Shown: piece after piece, positions 1-10,093 of the stretch
Position numbering within the stretch: the first letter of the stretch is position 1
How the letters are laid out: each line of letters opens with the position of its first letter
Assembly (NCBI GenBank): GCA_949318235.1
Contig: OX439134.1
Coordinates: forward strand, 13,870,828 to 13,934,827
Source of the DNA: Ecdyonurus torrentis
Taxonomy: Eukaryota; Arthropoda; Insecta; Ephemeroptera; Heptageniidae
Length of the DNA: 64,000 nucleotides
Direction: 5' to 3'
Made by a program: the position numbers and the translations under genes
Notes under the pieces: model-generated
Told to the model about the DNA's origin: nothing
Database searches by the model: none
The model's input: only the letters and a program-made list of their open reading frames with translations

Positions 1-230
1 TAATCTTGTTGTTTCATATTCCAACAACCTTGCCAATTATCTTGTTGTAATGTAGGATAATCAGCAAAATTACTTGAGGTTAATAAATCTTGGTTGAAGC
101 CGTGCATAGTAGATGTTGATGTGAGCTCTATTAGTCGACTACTGACTGCAGGTCTACTGCCACTCGACTGTTCAATTGTCACTGACTCAGGTGTCGTCGT
201 CGTACCTTGCCCTTGCTCCTCTCTGCTCAT
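1..230 (-). CDS. N-terminal coding exon of an unidentified protein, 3' end beyond the window
   Basis: Read leftward from an ATG at 230, an open frame of 76 codons plus two bases reaches the window edge with no stop. It begins MSREEQGQGTTTTPESV and is rich in Ser, Thr and Gln; later residues include GFNQDLLTSSNFADYPTLQQ, then an aromatic/Trp-containing stretch (DNWQGCWNM). The composition is ordinary protein, unlike the repeat translations elsewhere, and the segment is clearly more GC-rich than its flanks. The start is supported by an A at -3, an in-frame TAA nine bases upstream of the ATG, and a splice acceptor (ttcctag) ending two bases before it. Family knowledge: acidic S/T/Q-rich N-termini are common in transcription factors, but no domain is visible here, so no function is assigned. 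It could also be the disordered N-terminus of another nuclear or cytoplasmic protein. The rest of the gene lies to the left of position 1. Confidence 0.72.
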   Translation of the reverse strand, partial: MSREEQGQGTTTTPESVTIEQSSGSRPAVSSRLIELTSTSTMHGFNQDLLTSSNFADYPTLQQDNWQGCWNMKQQD

Positions 231-232
231 TT

Positions 233-234
233 CT
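233..234 (-). other. Splice acceptor of the left-edge coding exon
   Basis: On the minus strand a T-rich run ends in ttcctag directly before AA-ATG. This puts the start codon at the very 5' end of its exon and implies an upstream non-coding exon. The AG corresponds to plus-strand CT at these positions. Confidence 0.5.
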
Positions 235-299
235 AGGAATTACAATACAAATTCTCAGTATTGGGTAGATGGAAGGGGAAATTTCACAGGTTAACAAAA

Positions 300-420
300 G
301 GGGTGTACGGTTTGTTTTGCTATTTTTCCTAGAAAAAAAGGTGTCTCCTCTCTCTCTCGTGATTCTCTCGTCTCTCTGTCTGGACACTATGGCGACATTA
401 TTGTTATATTTTTATAATGA
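300..420. other. CT-rich, moderately GC-rich block upstream of the left-edge exon
   Basis: This short non-repetitive block contains several interrupted CTCTCT runs and GC-richer patches just upstream of the first coding exon. It is most simply intron or 5' flank. No TATA box or initiator could be placed with confidence. Confidence 0.3.
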
Positions 421-1380
421 AAGATAGAGGTTATAATAATTATTCTATACAATACTGTTTAGGATAAGTTCGAATTTTAAATACTGTAATGCGTTTTTAT
501 ATTGCTTAAAATACACATTAAATTGATTTGAATTAAAAAAAATTTAATAATATAATAAATAACAAACGGTTTATATAAATATAAATCTCTATATACATAT
601 ATTTTACATTATAAATATTGGCATATTTATAAATGCATTATATATTGGCATATATATAAATACATTATATATTAGCATTTTCTTGGACATGATAATGTGT
701 TTTCCTGAAAATTAAGAGAGAGAAAAATTGCAACTTTTGTTAGAATCAAAATCATTATCAAATTATAAACAACATTATTAACAACAAAGTTTAAAATTAA
801 AAAACAAACAATCTATTACTTAATTGATTGTGAAAAAAAAATCAATATAATAATGAAAACAAGTTTGTGTATTATAATGTACTTAAAAAAAATAAATTAA
901 GTATTTTATGCTGCATTGAGATGCTGCATTACTATATTTTAAAGCACACATTTGTCTATAGTATTTTGTAATAACATAATGTTAACATAACATATTAATA
1001 TGCTGAACACCATAACGATTATGCTATAATAATATAATTATAATAGTATAATAATCACTATATAATAAAGCATAAATTTATTATGCGTTATGCACAAATG
1101 TTGCTGATTTAAGGTATAGCATAGTTATCATAAATATTTAAAATTTAAATTGTATTAAATAAAATCAAACAAATTTATATAATAAGATATGAAACTGACA
1201 ATATAATTTTTTTTTATTTAATAAAATCATTTAAAGTAATGACTTTCATCTTTGCAAAATTACACATCAAAATTCATTGTTTCATGAAAAGCATTAAGTA
1301 AAACAACTTGATATAAATAAAATTTTGCAAGTTGCAATGTCAATTACATATGAAATAAATATAATTACTCACTATAATAT
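421..1380. other. AT-rich non-coding stretch
   Basis: Plain AT-rich sequence with runs of A and T. Around 1000-1130 are short inverted ATGCTATA / TATAGCAT words like those in family B MITEs, probably decayed copies. No reading frame or RNA is visible. Confidence 0.6.
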
Positions 1381-1473
1381 ATAATATGAAATCACCCCGG
1401 ATGTTATTTACGCACCACCTTTATATATAGAGTCAGTGAGCATACTAAAATTGGAAAGTTGATATACGTTTAC

Positions 1474-1590
1474 CTGGGCTGGCTCAGTCAATCGCAGACA
1501 AAACAAGACGTCGTCGACACTCATAGTCTTATCTTCTTATTTTTCTATAATACACTATAGCTTGGGCCTAGGTCACTCACTCACACGAGT
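1474..1590 (-). other. Candidate 5' non-coding exon for the left-edge gene
   Basis: From 1390 to 1620 the sequence becomes GC-richer and non-repetitive. On the minus strand it includes a consensus splice donor, CAG then GTAAAC, whose first intron base is 1473. Joined to the acceptor at 233-234 this would give a 5'UTR exon and a 1.2-kb first intron. The 5' end of the exon is a guess. Only the donor and the composition change are seen; the connection is inferred. Confidence 0.3.
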
Positions 1591-1639
1591 ACATGTCACA
1601 TAGTTGCATCATCACAAAAACTTCAGACATGATCAAAAA

Positions 1640-2124
1640 TATGAAGTAATCTCTCTGTTGAAGAAATATACAAGAAAAATATATTATAGTATACTTTGAG
1701 GCTATCACTAATATGATGAACTAATTTTAAGTAAAAATTACTAATTAATTGATTTGTGCTTACGTTTCTACTTTTTTTTTTTTAATATTATTATAGATAT
1801 TAAAAAATTTATTTCATTCATCTAACTCATTAATGTTCTCATGGTTATATTTAAATCTTAATTTAAAAAAATGCAATACAGTCAGTCTTTAAAGGAAAAT
1901 AATATTTAATATTTATACTTCGTGAAAATATATATTTTTACGATACAAAAATTAGCACTAAATTTGAAATGATAAAAAAATAAACAAGGAAAAACAACAA
2001 CTTAATTTATATATAGTAATACTATCACATGACAATCGTTTGTATTCTAATATTAAACCACAACAAATATAATTATTATACAACAACAATTTTATTTTAT
2101 GCCTTATAATTTTTAAGTTTCAAC

Positions 2125-2155
<31 letters not shown>

Positions 2156-2320
2156 CACACATTTGAATATCAATTGAGTATCAATTTATTTATCTACTAT
2201 TTTACGTTGATAACCATTATTTAATTACCATATTTATTTTTATTTATGATTAGTTCTCTGCAACTCCCAAAAAAATTTACATTTTTAATTTTTAATGTTC
2301 CTATACTCGATCCCTATACG
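1640..2320. other. AT-rich non-coding stretch
   Basis: AT-rich filler with A and T homopolymers, the longest near 2141-2154. No coding or structured feature was seen. Confidence 0.55.
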
Positions 2321-2345
2321 AGAGAGAGAGAGAGAGAGAGAGAGA
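2321..2345. repeat. (GA)n microsatellite
   Basis: An uninterrupted run of about 12 AG units. Confidence 0.95.
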
Positions 2346-3155
2346 ATAAAAGAGACAAAAAAACTATACATGAGAGCTATACTGTATAAACTAACAATCC
2401 ATTAATAAATCTGATAAAAATGTCATTTCATTCACCTTCATAATACACAAAACAAATTTTTTTACGATCTTATTTTTTTTCTCCACCTCCTAATAAAAAT
2501 TGACAAAACAGATACTTAAAAAATATAAAATAAGATATAAAAAAAACTTGAAAATGTTATTGATATGGATTAGTTTAATGATTATATAATGAAAAATATC
2601 ACTATATTACACTTTTTTTTTCGCTCATATCATCATTATAAAATAGCTATAAAATAGTGAGTTATAGTAAAATTTATCATTTAAAAAGGGGAAAATTAAA
2701 ATATATAAGAAATTTTTTTTGGGAAGAAAAATAGAAGTTTGATGTGGTGTTATCTTTTGCGTGTCCAGGAAGGTAAAGATGGAGAGTCATAAACATGTGA
2801 AGAGAGAGTAAGAGAGAGACATAACAAACATTTCAAACTTTACACTGATAACACTTTACTAATGACACTTTACAGTATATATATAAGAAAAGTGTGTGAT
2901 AACTAAAGTGTGAACGACATTTTCACTTCAAGAAGAAGAAGTAGATTTTTTTTTTTACTTGAATATTTCGTTTCCGTTTTATAACAAATCATCTTATAGG
3001 TCAAAAATATATATATAGGAGGAGAGTTTGTGTATATATGGAGAAAGGGGTCGTTTTTTTATTCTTTGCATATTATTATTTCTCATTGTAAGATATGCAA
3101 TAGAGTGAGATAGGAGGTGGGGGAGTTATACTCTGTAGTCTTGTTTTGTGATTGT

Positions 3156-3157
<2 letters not shown>

Positions 3158-3207
<50 letters not shown>
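3158..3207. repeat. (CT)n microsatellite
   Basis: About 25 uninterrupted TC units; the minus-strand frame across it encodes only an Arg-Glu repeat. Confidence 0.95.
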
Positions 3208-3211
<4 letters not shown>

Positions 3212-3375
3212 CTTATTTAAATACGTTGATATTGTATTGAATAACTTAGACACATCTATCTCTATTAACATAATTAAAACTTAAAAATTTAAAACAATTA
3301 TTATCAATTTTTTTGAATTATGTTATATAATAAAGTTGATATTATAATTTCTTGTTTGTCATACCAACGTATAAC

Positions 3376-3437
3376 TTCTTCTTCTTCTTCTTCTTTTTTT
3401 TTTTTTTTTTTTTTTTTTTTGATTTTTTTTTTTTTTG
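3376..3437. repeat. (CTT)n followed by long poly(T)
   Basis: A short TTC triplet run passes into about 40 bases of T with one interruption. Confidence 0.9.
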
Positions 3438-4212
3438 AAACCAGGAAAATATAAATAAAGGAGACTAAATACATAGATTACTTGTGTTTTAAATAGGTTT
3501 CTTAATTACCATTTTACTTATATACTTGTTATAATACTATTTAGAATGCCTATTAAAATAAAACAGTGGCAAGTTTTTCCTCTGCTATGTAGTACAATAT
3601 ATATTTATTATACCACCTATATCTATACCTTTATAATATTAAAATAAATTTAAAATCAAATCTAAATAATAATAATAATAATAATAAGGTGACTGCGTAA
3701 ACTAATTTAAAAATATTTGTTTTAAATGCATTTAAAAAAAATTATTTTATTAAATTTTTTTCCTTTCATATTACATGATGTATTTTTTCTTTCATCAAAA
3801 TTTCAATAATGAATCTCATACTTATGATTTATGTTTACTTTTTATGTTGTCAGTCGTAAAAAAATAATGCATTTTATTATACTATGCAAAAATCAACACG
3901 TCACAAAATTTTAACACCTTTTTCTTTATCTTTTACATTATTTTATTTTTACTATCACAGATAACATTATCAATTATTATAATTATTCTCATTGTAAAAT
4001 TTAATTTTAGCAGTAAAAATGTTGTAAATCATATAATGCTTGGGCATTACTTATATGTATAAGTGATGTCAACGTTATAATTAATAAGAGAATAACTTTA
4101 AATAACCACAAATTTTTCTCTATACGAAGAAATTTCAAATGTTTTATTGTATTCTTTTATACCAAAGTTATTGCCAAAGAGGGGAAAAAAATGAATAATA
4201 ATTTAAATTTAT

Positions 4213-4655
4213 TATATGGACAAAAATAAATACGTTAATAATTAAGCTATAGCACATTTTCAGCAGCATTTGTTCAATACACAACATAATTTATGCTATA
4301 TAAACTGCAGCATATTTTTTACTATATAAACGTTATACGTACCGTACACGGAATTTATGCTGCATTTCTATAATTATATCATAAATTATGCTTTTTAAAC
4401 TATAGAATAACATTAACAATTAAGCTGTACAACATAATATTTATGCTTTGTATATATAATTATGGAGTATACAATGTATATAAAGCATAATTTTTGAAAC
4501 AAATTGTATACTATAAAAGTAATTTTTACGTATTTATTTTTGCATAAATATTATGTTGCTTAGCATAAATATTTATAATATTCCAATTCAGCAATTTAAT
4601 GCTATATAAAAACATAAATATGTAGTATAAATTATGCAATTTATTCTTTTCGTGC
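4213..4655 (+). mobile_element. MITE family B, copy 1
   Basis: The left end reads TATATGGACAAAAATAAAT and the right end, read inverted, TGCACGAAAAGAATAAAT, so the termini are imperfect inverted repeats. The interior consists of short inverted ATGCTATA / GCATAAAT words. There is no reading frame. Compared with the compact copy at 50074 it is longer and more diverged. TA-bounded ends suggest Tc1/mariner-type mobilisation (inferred). Confidence 0.7.
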
Positions 4656-5161
4656 AGTGAGCAAATTGGCTTCGTATTTCGTAATTGATAAAACAAAGAA
4701 TAAATAATAATAATAATGTAACAGATATCAAAATATTACATTTTTCTTGTTGTTTTTGTTCGTCTTATTATATATTTATTAATTCAGCTCCCTATTTACC
4801 TTGTTATATACGTATACGAGGGGGAAAGGAGGAAAGATAATGGTTTCATGCTCAAACTTAATTAAGCAGTCCTTCAAACTAGCTGCCGTCTGTGCCGAAT
4901 GGACCACATGTTCTATTTTTTTTTATATATATATAAATTTACCCAATTTTATAAATTGTATCAAATGTTCTGATATTAAATACTATTTTAAAAAATTTGT
5001 ATCTTATTCTATATTCATATACAACGATGGGAAAAAATAGATCTTTATAATATTAAAAAAGTGTATATTTTTTTTAAATTAGTTGATGGTTTTAGAGAGA
5101 GTATGCGAGTTCATTTTCATATGCTTTTATCTAAATTAAACTGCTCCCCGATATTCATTTC

Positions 5162-5209
5162 CTTGGGAGTCGAGTGGTAAGCAAAGTGTCTTCCAACTTC
5201 CCTGATCTT

Positions 5210-5210
<1 letters not shown>
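5162..5210 (+). ncRNA. tRNA-Gly-like fragment (5' half), probable SINE or tRNA relic
   Basis: The stretch reads GAGTCGAGTGGTAAGC followed by TCTTCCAA. It resembles the D arm (GTGGTAAGC) and anticodon loop (TTCCAA, anticodon TCC) of glycine tRNAs. The 3' half with the B box is absent and a (CT)n tract follows at 5214. It is therefore a broken relic, not a working tRNA. Chance resemblance is possible. Confidence 0.3.

Positions 5211-5213
<3 letters not shown>

Positions 5214-5240
<27 letters not shown>
5214..5240. repeat. (CT)n microsatellite
   Basis: About 13 uninterrupted units directly after the tRNA-like fragment. Confidence 0.95.
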
Positions 5241-5244
<4 letters not shown>

Positions 5245-6289
5245 CAATTTCAACAGCGCTTTTACTCATTTACTTTATTCAAGAATGAAATATGGAGCAA
5301 AAACAATATGATTCTTCATTACATCCACGCAATTGCAAATATTTAGAAATAAAAATATTGCGTGTTTGCATGTAAGAAATTAATTAAAATGGTATTAAAG
5401 TTACTTCAAGATTTATGTATTTACAACTTATATAAAGTCTAATAAGATTTTTGACAACACAAATTCTAGAAAAATCTGTACGGATGAAAATTTTAAATGA
5501 TACGCATAATAATTATTATAATTCTCTTTGTTACACATTTTGATGAAATTCTGTATTATTTAAGTTTATAAAAATTATTTATTTGCTTACTGTACAAAAA
5601 TTCAATAAGTTTTCGGGAATATTCTCTCTGTAATTCGTTAAATTCTATATAATTTTCGCGTATTTCCCTGCGCGATGCCTTTACTTCCCACCCCTTTCAC
5701 ATGGAATAGCTTACATACGGTTCAAAGTCCACTCGTATTTGACTCTGAATGAAAACCCCGCTATAACAAATACACCTACAAATATATATAAGCAGTGGCG
5801 ACATAGTACAAACGATATGTCTGAGTGCTTCATGTATATACCTCTCTATCGTATTCAACTTTAATTATCTATAATAATGAGCTGCTATAACATTGTTGCT
5901 AATTTACTAATATGTCTTCAAATTTTTTTTAAGAATGTAAAATTATACCCATATGGTATAACTTCTATATCAGAAAAAATCTTATCATAGATGCATCTTG
6001 AGGTTTGTTGTAAAAAGGAAATATTCATAATGAAAATAGAAACAAAAATTTTAATGTTTATAAAGGTTGATTTTATAACTGAATTATTGAAAAATGCACC
6101 TATAAGGAGTGTTAAATTCCTAAGTTTTTGGAAACTTTATTATATCGCATAACAATATAAATATCATGATCCATAATCATGATATTAGGGTTGTTGATGG
6201 ATTTTTTGTCGTTGGTATTAAAACATGTAAAAGCAAAATGTGTATACATGGCCAGTGTATCAACCATTTAATTATTTTGGCCTCGGTGA

Positions 6290-6290
<1 letters not shown>
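5241..6290. other. AT-rich non-coding stretch
   Basis: A GC-richer patch at 5650-5760 has no open frame or repeat match. The remainder is AT-rich filler. Confidence 0.5.

Positions 6291-6291
<1 letters not shown>

Positions 6292-6335
<44 letters not shown>
6292..6335. repeat. poly(T) tract, 44 bases
   Basis: An uninterrupted run of 44 T. It could be the tail of an insertion, but no flanking duplication was found. Confidence 0.95.
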
Positions 6336-6338
<3 letters not shown>

Positions 6339-6948
6339 TGGTATAGTCAAATGATAGGAAATTAGTGGGGACGAGCCCTTTTCATATACCCTATAGCTAC
6401 AAAATGCCAAAGTGCGCTATACTGTCCATTATAATAAAATTAAAATAATAAAAATTTAAAAATTGATAAAAAAAATCCTTTTTTTTTTTTTCACTTTACA
6501 TATCACAATAACTTCTGATATATTATAGTGAGTAAAAAATATAATTATACAAAATGTTGTATTTTTAAGCATTTAAATTTTTAAGCAAAATTTAAATATA
6601 TATAGCAACTTATGCTAACAAAGTGTAATAATTCATATATATAGTAGCATGTTTACGTATATAGGGGAAAAAAATAAAACAATAATATATCCTATCGAGA
6701 TTTGTTAAAATATATATAATTGTCTCTAAATATACGCACAATTTTGCATTCAGATTTTTTTTTCACTTTTTTGTTAAAAGTTTCTCATAAAAAAAAACTT
6801 GAGAGAGAAAGAAAAAAATGATAAACAATATTTCTGCGAGTATGAATACTAAAAACATCAGAAAAAAAAAGTTTTAGTATTTTCGTCGTGTGATTTGGTA
6901 CAAATGTTACCATTCTTTTTTGCGTGGAAAGCCTGCAGATTTTTTTTC

Positions 6949-6950
<2 letters not shown>

Positions 6951-7029
<79 letters not shown>
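6951..7029. repeat. (CT)n microsatellite
   Basis: About 38 uninterrupted units. Confidence 0.97.
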
Positions 7030-7032
<3 letters not shown>

Positions 7033-7105
7033 CATTTTGTGATTCTGAGAACGTAAAACGCGAGAGACGTGGCACATTATGCCTCCTCACTTGTTGAGGT
7101 GTATG

Positions 7106-7284
7106 CAGGCTCGGACTGGCCATAAGAGCAAGTCCGCAATTGCGGACGTGCCCCCCCCCCTTTTTGGAGGCCCCTAAGGCCCAAAAAGGGGCGTAACTAG
7201 GGTGTTACGCCCCCTTTGTGGCCCCTAAAGAGGGTGTTACACCCCTTTTGCGGACGAGGCCCCTTGATTGCCAGTCCGACCCTG
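7106..7284. mobile_element. hAT-type MITE with 8-bp target duplication
   Basis: The element is 179 bp. It opens CAGGCTCGGACTGGC and closes GCCAGTCCGACCCTG, a 15-bp inverted repeat with one mismatch. It is flanked on both sides by the identical 8-mer GGTGTATG (7098-7105 and 7285-7292). Ends beginning CAGGG and an 8-bp duplication are hallmarks of hAT transposons. The body is strongly GC-rich against its surroundings and holds nested hairpins with repeated GGCCCCTAA and GGGTGTTACGCCCC-like words. No coding capacity: a non-autonomous element. The perfect duplication points to fairly recent insertion. Confidence 0.93.
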
Positions 7285-7420
7285 GGTGTATGTATGTGCC
7301 TTTCCTTTTTTTCCTGCATTTTTATTGCTAAGTTTACCGTAGAATTTATAAATAATTGTATTATGTGACATATTTTTGTGTGTATAATTGTTTAAGTGTT
7401 GTGCTTGCGCATAAAAGTAC

Positions 7421-7437
7421 TCTCTCTCTCTCTCTCT

Positions 7438-7498
<61 letters not shown>
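7421..7498. repeat. (CT)n microsatellite, one interruption
   Basis: CT runs are interrupted once by TTTAT near 7438. Frames on both strands are pure repeat translation. Confidence 0.95.
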
Positions 7499-7502
<4 letters not shown>

Positions 7503-8312
7503 GTCTTATCCTCTTTTGCTCTTGTCATATATTTATAAATACAAAAATATATAAATATTTTGAATAATAATAAAATAAACGTTGATTTGTCTATATTATG
7601 AAGCTTACAGTGCGTTGACATTGAAATTATAATTTTATTTAACTTACTGAAAAATACAATTATAATATAGTCACTATAATTATAAAAACAATAACACATT
7701 TTACCAAAGATAAATTTTCAAGGGTCTTATTTTTATCAATTACAGATATTTTATTATTTATGATAAACTTATATAGTCAGTACAATATTCCAATTTGAGT
7801 GAGTGATATGCATACTGTACACTCACAAAAGTTCTTTAGTTTGGATCAAAATATTCTGTCAAAGTGTAATATTCTTTATTATATATATTAAAATTTTCTT
7901 CAGAAGATTTTTATATATATTTTATGATGATATTAAATATAATATGATATAGTTACATACAGTATAATATATACTTTATAAAGAATCATTTTTATTGTTC
8001 AGATTTGTCTATGCCATTGATGGCAAACTTTTTTATATACATAATACAGTATCAGTTGAAAGATAACCTTTATACTGTAGAAGGTATTAATTTTAATGAG
8101 AGCTGTGTTTGAATCAAATTATTATTAGAGTGTAAGAAAGAGAGATTTTTGTTTTGTTTTTTTTATGGTATAGCATTTTAGAAACAAGCATATAATTTTT
8201 TTTTCTATCTATATGTGGAATATAAAAATACAAAGGTTGGATTTTATTGTTGTTATCATATTATGAGGTATTTTGTCGCCAATTTTAACAACATGATCTA
8301 TAAAGTCTGCAC

Positions 8313-8340
<28 letters not shown>
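8313..8340. repeat. poly(A) tract
   Basis: 28 uninterrupted A. Confidence 0.9.
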
Positions 8341-8346
<6 letters not shown>

Positions 8347-8425
8347 AATTTTCAGTTTATTGATGTTACAATGTAAGTATTATTTTTATTTGTATATACC
8401 TGTTAAGTATATTACCATAAATGTG

Positions 8426-8730
8426 AGGCACCTTCTAAAATTAAGGCGGTCCTGATAAATGTATACGCACTGTTTATAAAAACTGTGACAAAAAGCACCG
8501 CTAAAAACCTTGGAGAAATTTTAAAACCATGTATGAAGTGAAAAATACACTAATCCCTTTTCTCACTTTTTAAATAAGGGTTCATCAAATAAAATTTTAT
8601 TGTTTCCTTAATAAAATGTTAATTTTTTGTGTTTTTTTACCTGTATGGTATTTAGTTTTACTACGGTATTGCTTTTATTTGGGGTACTTTGACACTTCAT
8701 ACCAGGCACCTTCTAAATAAGGTGGTCCTG
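8426..8730. repeat. Pair of 27-29 bp direct repeats 278 bp apart
   Basis: The word AGGCACCTTCTAAA continuing to GGTCCTG occurs at 8426-8454 and again at 8704-8730 with small differences. Each copy is partly self-complementary (AGG...CCT). The pair may bound an element or be two solo copies of a small hairpin repeat. Confidence 0.6.
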
Positions 8731-8889
8731 CTTTATACAATTTTATTTTTATTTTTTTAGGGTGCATTTTTATTTCACGTATAGAAAAGGAAAAAAATTA
8801 AAAATTGTAACATTTTCTCATTTAACATTTTTACATGCATAAATTCGAGATAAAAGGAGTTTAATTATGCAATCAATCAATATTAAGTA

Positions 8890-9062
8890 TCTTTTTCTTC
8901 CAGTTTTCAAGAGGGGTTGTATCCTAAAATATAGGCAAATTTGTGGTCCGCTATGTTGCGCAAATTGCATACATTACAATAGCTAAGGGGTACTGATACG
9001 GGTATTTGATGTAATATGTTTTTTGTAATAAAGCCTATTTGAATCTTGAATCTTTGAATCTT
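8890..9062 (+). mobile_element. 3' tail of a non-LTR retrotransposon
   Basis: A GC-richer segment ends TGTAATAAAGCC followed by tandem TTGAATCT units. Non-LTR elements of the CR1/L2/RTE type often end in AATAAAG plus a short tandem repeat tail. The reverse transcriptase region is missing, so this is a 5'-truncated copy. The exact clade cannot be set. Confidence 0.55.
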
Positions 9063-9301
9063 ACATGCTTCAAAGTTCAATTCTCTATGTATTTAGAATA
9101 TGTTTCATCATGTTAATTTTGGTATTTTGAAAATAAACTATAAAAATAATTTGTAAGAAAAACGTTCAAAACTTACATATTATAGGCTGTATACTAAACA
9201 CAGATATTATTTTATATATTATGATGTAAATCATGATGTATGCATGTAAGACAAAATTGGTGACTTAAAGCTATTCCAATATTTCTAATCAACTATGGGC
9301 T

Positions 9302-9409
9302 GTAAGCTGCAACCTCTAGTTAAACCTTAGTTATCTTTTTTTAATTGTTGCAACAATCAAAATAACAACTTAACTACGGTTTAACTAGTTAGTTAGTGTT
9401 GCAGCTTAC
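9302..9409. mobile_element. Foldback element, 108 bp
   Basis: The ends GTAAGCTGCAAC and GTTGCAGCTTAC are perfectly inverted. The arms continue imperfectly inward through AGTTAAAC / GTTTAACT. It would fold as one hairpin and has no coding capacity. Confidence 0.65.
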
Positions 9410-9438
9410 GGGGGTAAGTAGTGTAGATAAACATGATA

Positions 9439-9444
<6 letters not shown>

Positions 9445-9499
<55 letters not shown>
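9445..9499. repeat. (GA)n microsatellite
   Basis: About 27 uninterrupted units. Confidence 0.97.
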
Positions 9500-9502
<3 letters not shown>

Positions 9503-10040
9503 CTAATTTGACAGTAACATTCCTTAAACTTTCATCATATTATATAATTTTTTTTCTCTCGAACATTGTTCATATCTTTCATCTTGTTATGCATATATAA
9601 TAGAGCAAAATATATACGAAGAAAAAAAAAAAGGCTGACTACTGAAGATGATTGACAGGTATAGGGGACAAGACAAGAATGACGTTGATATCACAGAGAC
9701 ATGGAGGAGACAAGTAGTGATGGAAGTTACAGTGTATAGTATGAGCTGCCCGTGCTATACCATGAGAGAGATAAAAAAAAAGTGTGACACCTCATTTCCT
9801 CTCTCTCTCTCTCTCTCTCTCTCATCTTTTTTTTTCTCTTGCAAAGGAAGACATTGCAGAGAAAAGATAGCAAGAAAAAGACGTCGTGTCTTCAGCTTCA
9901 TGTCACATCTAGAAAAAAAAAAAAAATTTCAAAACCAAAAAGGTACAAAAAAAAATACTCCTTGTTTGCTGGTTTGGTGTAAGAGAAAAAAAAAATATTT
10001 TATATCAGCATTTTTCTTTTGTTACAAAAAAAATTGAGCA

Positions 10041-10052
10041 AGAGAGAGAGAG

Positions 10053-10092
<40 letters not shown>
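10041..10092. repeat. (GA)n microsatellite, interrupted
   Basis: GA runs broken by AAAG and AGG. Confidence 0.92.

Positions 10093-10093
<1 letters not shown>

Noticed and set aside
9648..10037. 129-codon plus-strand frame
   Set aside because: It crosses a (CT)n run and several poly(A) runs; its first 60 residues look less biased, but no splice signals, start context or recognisable domain support a gene.
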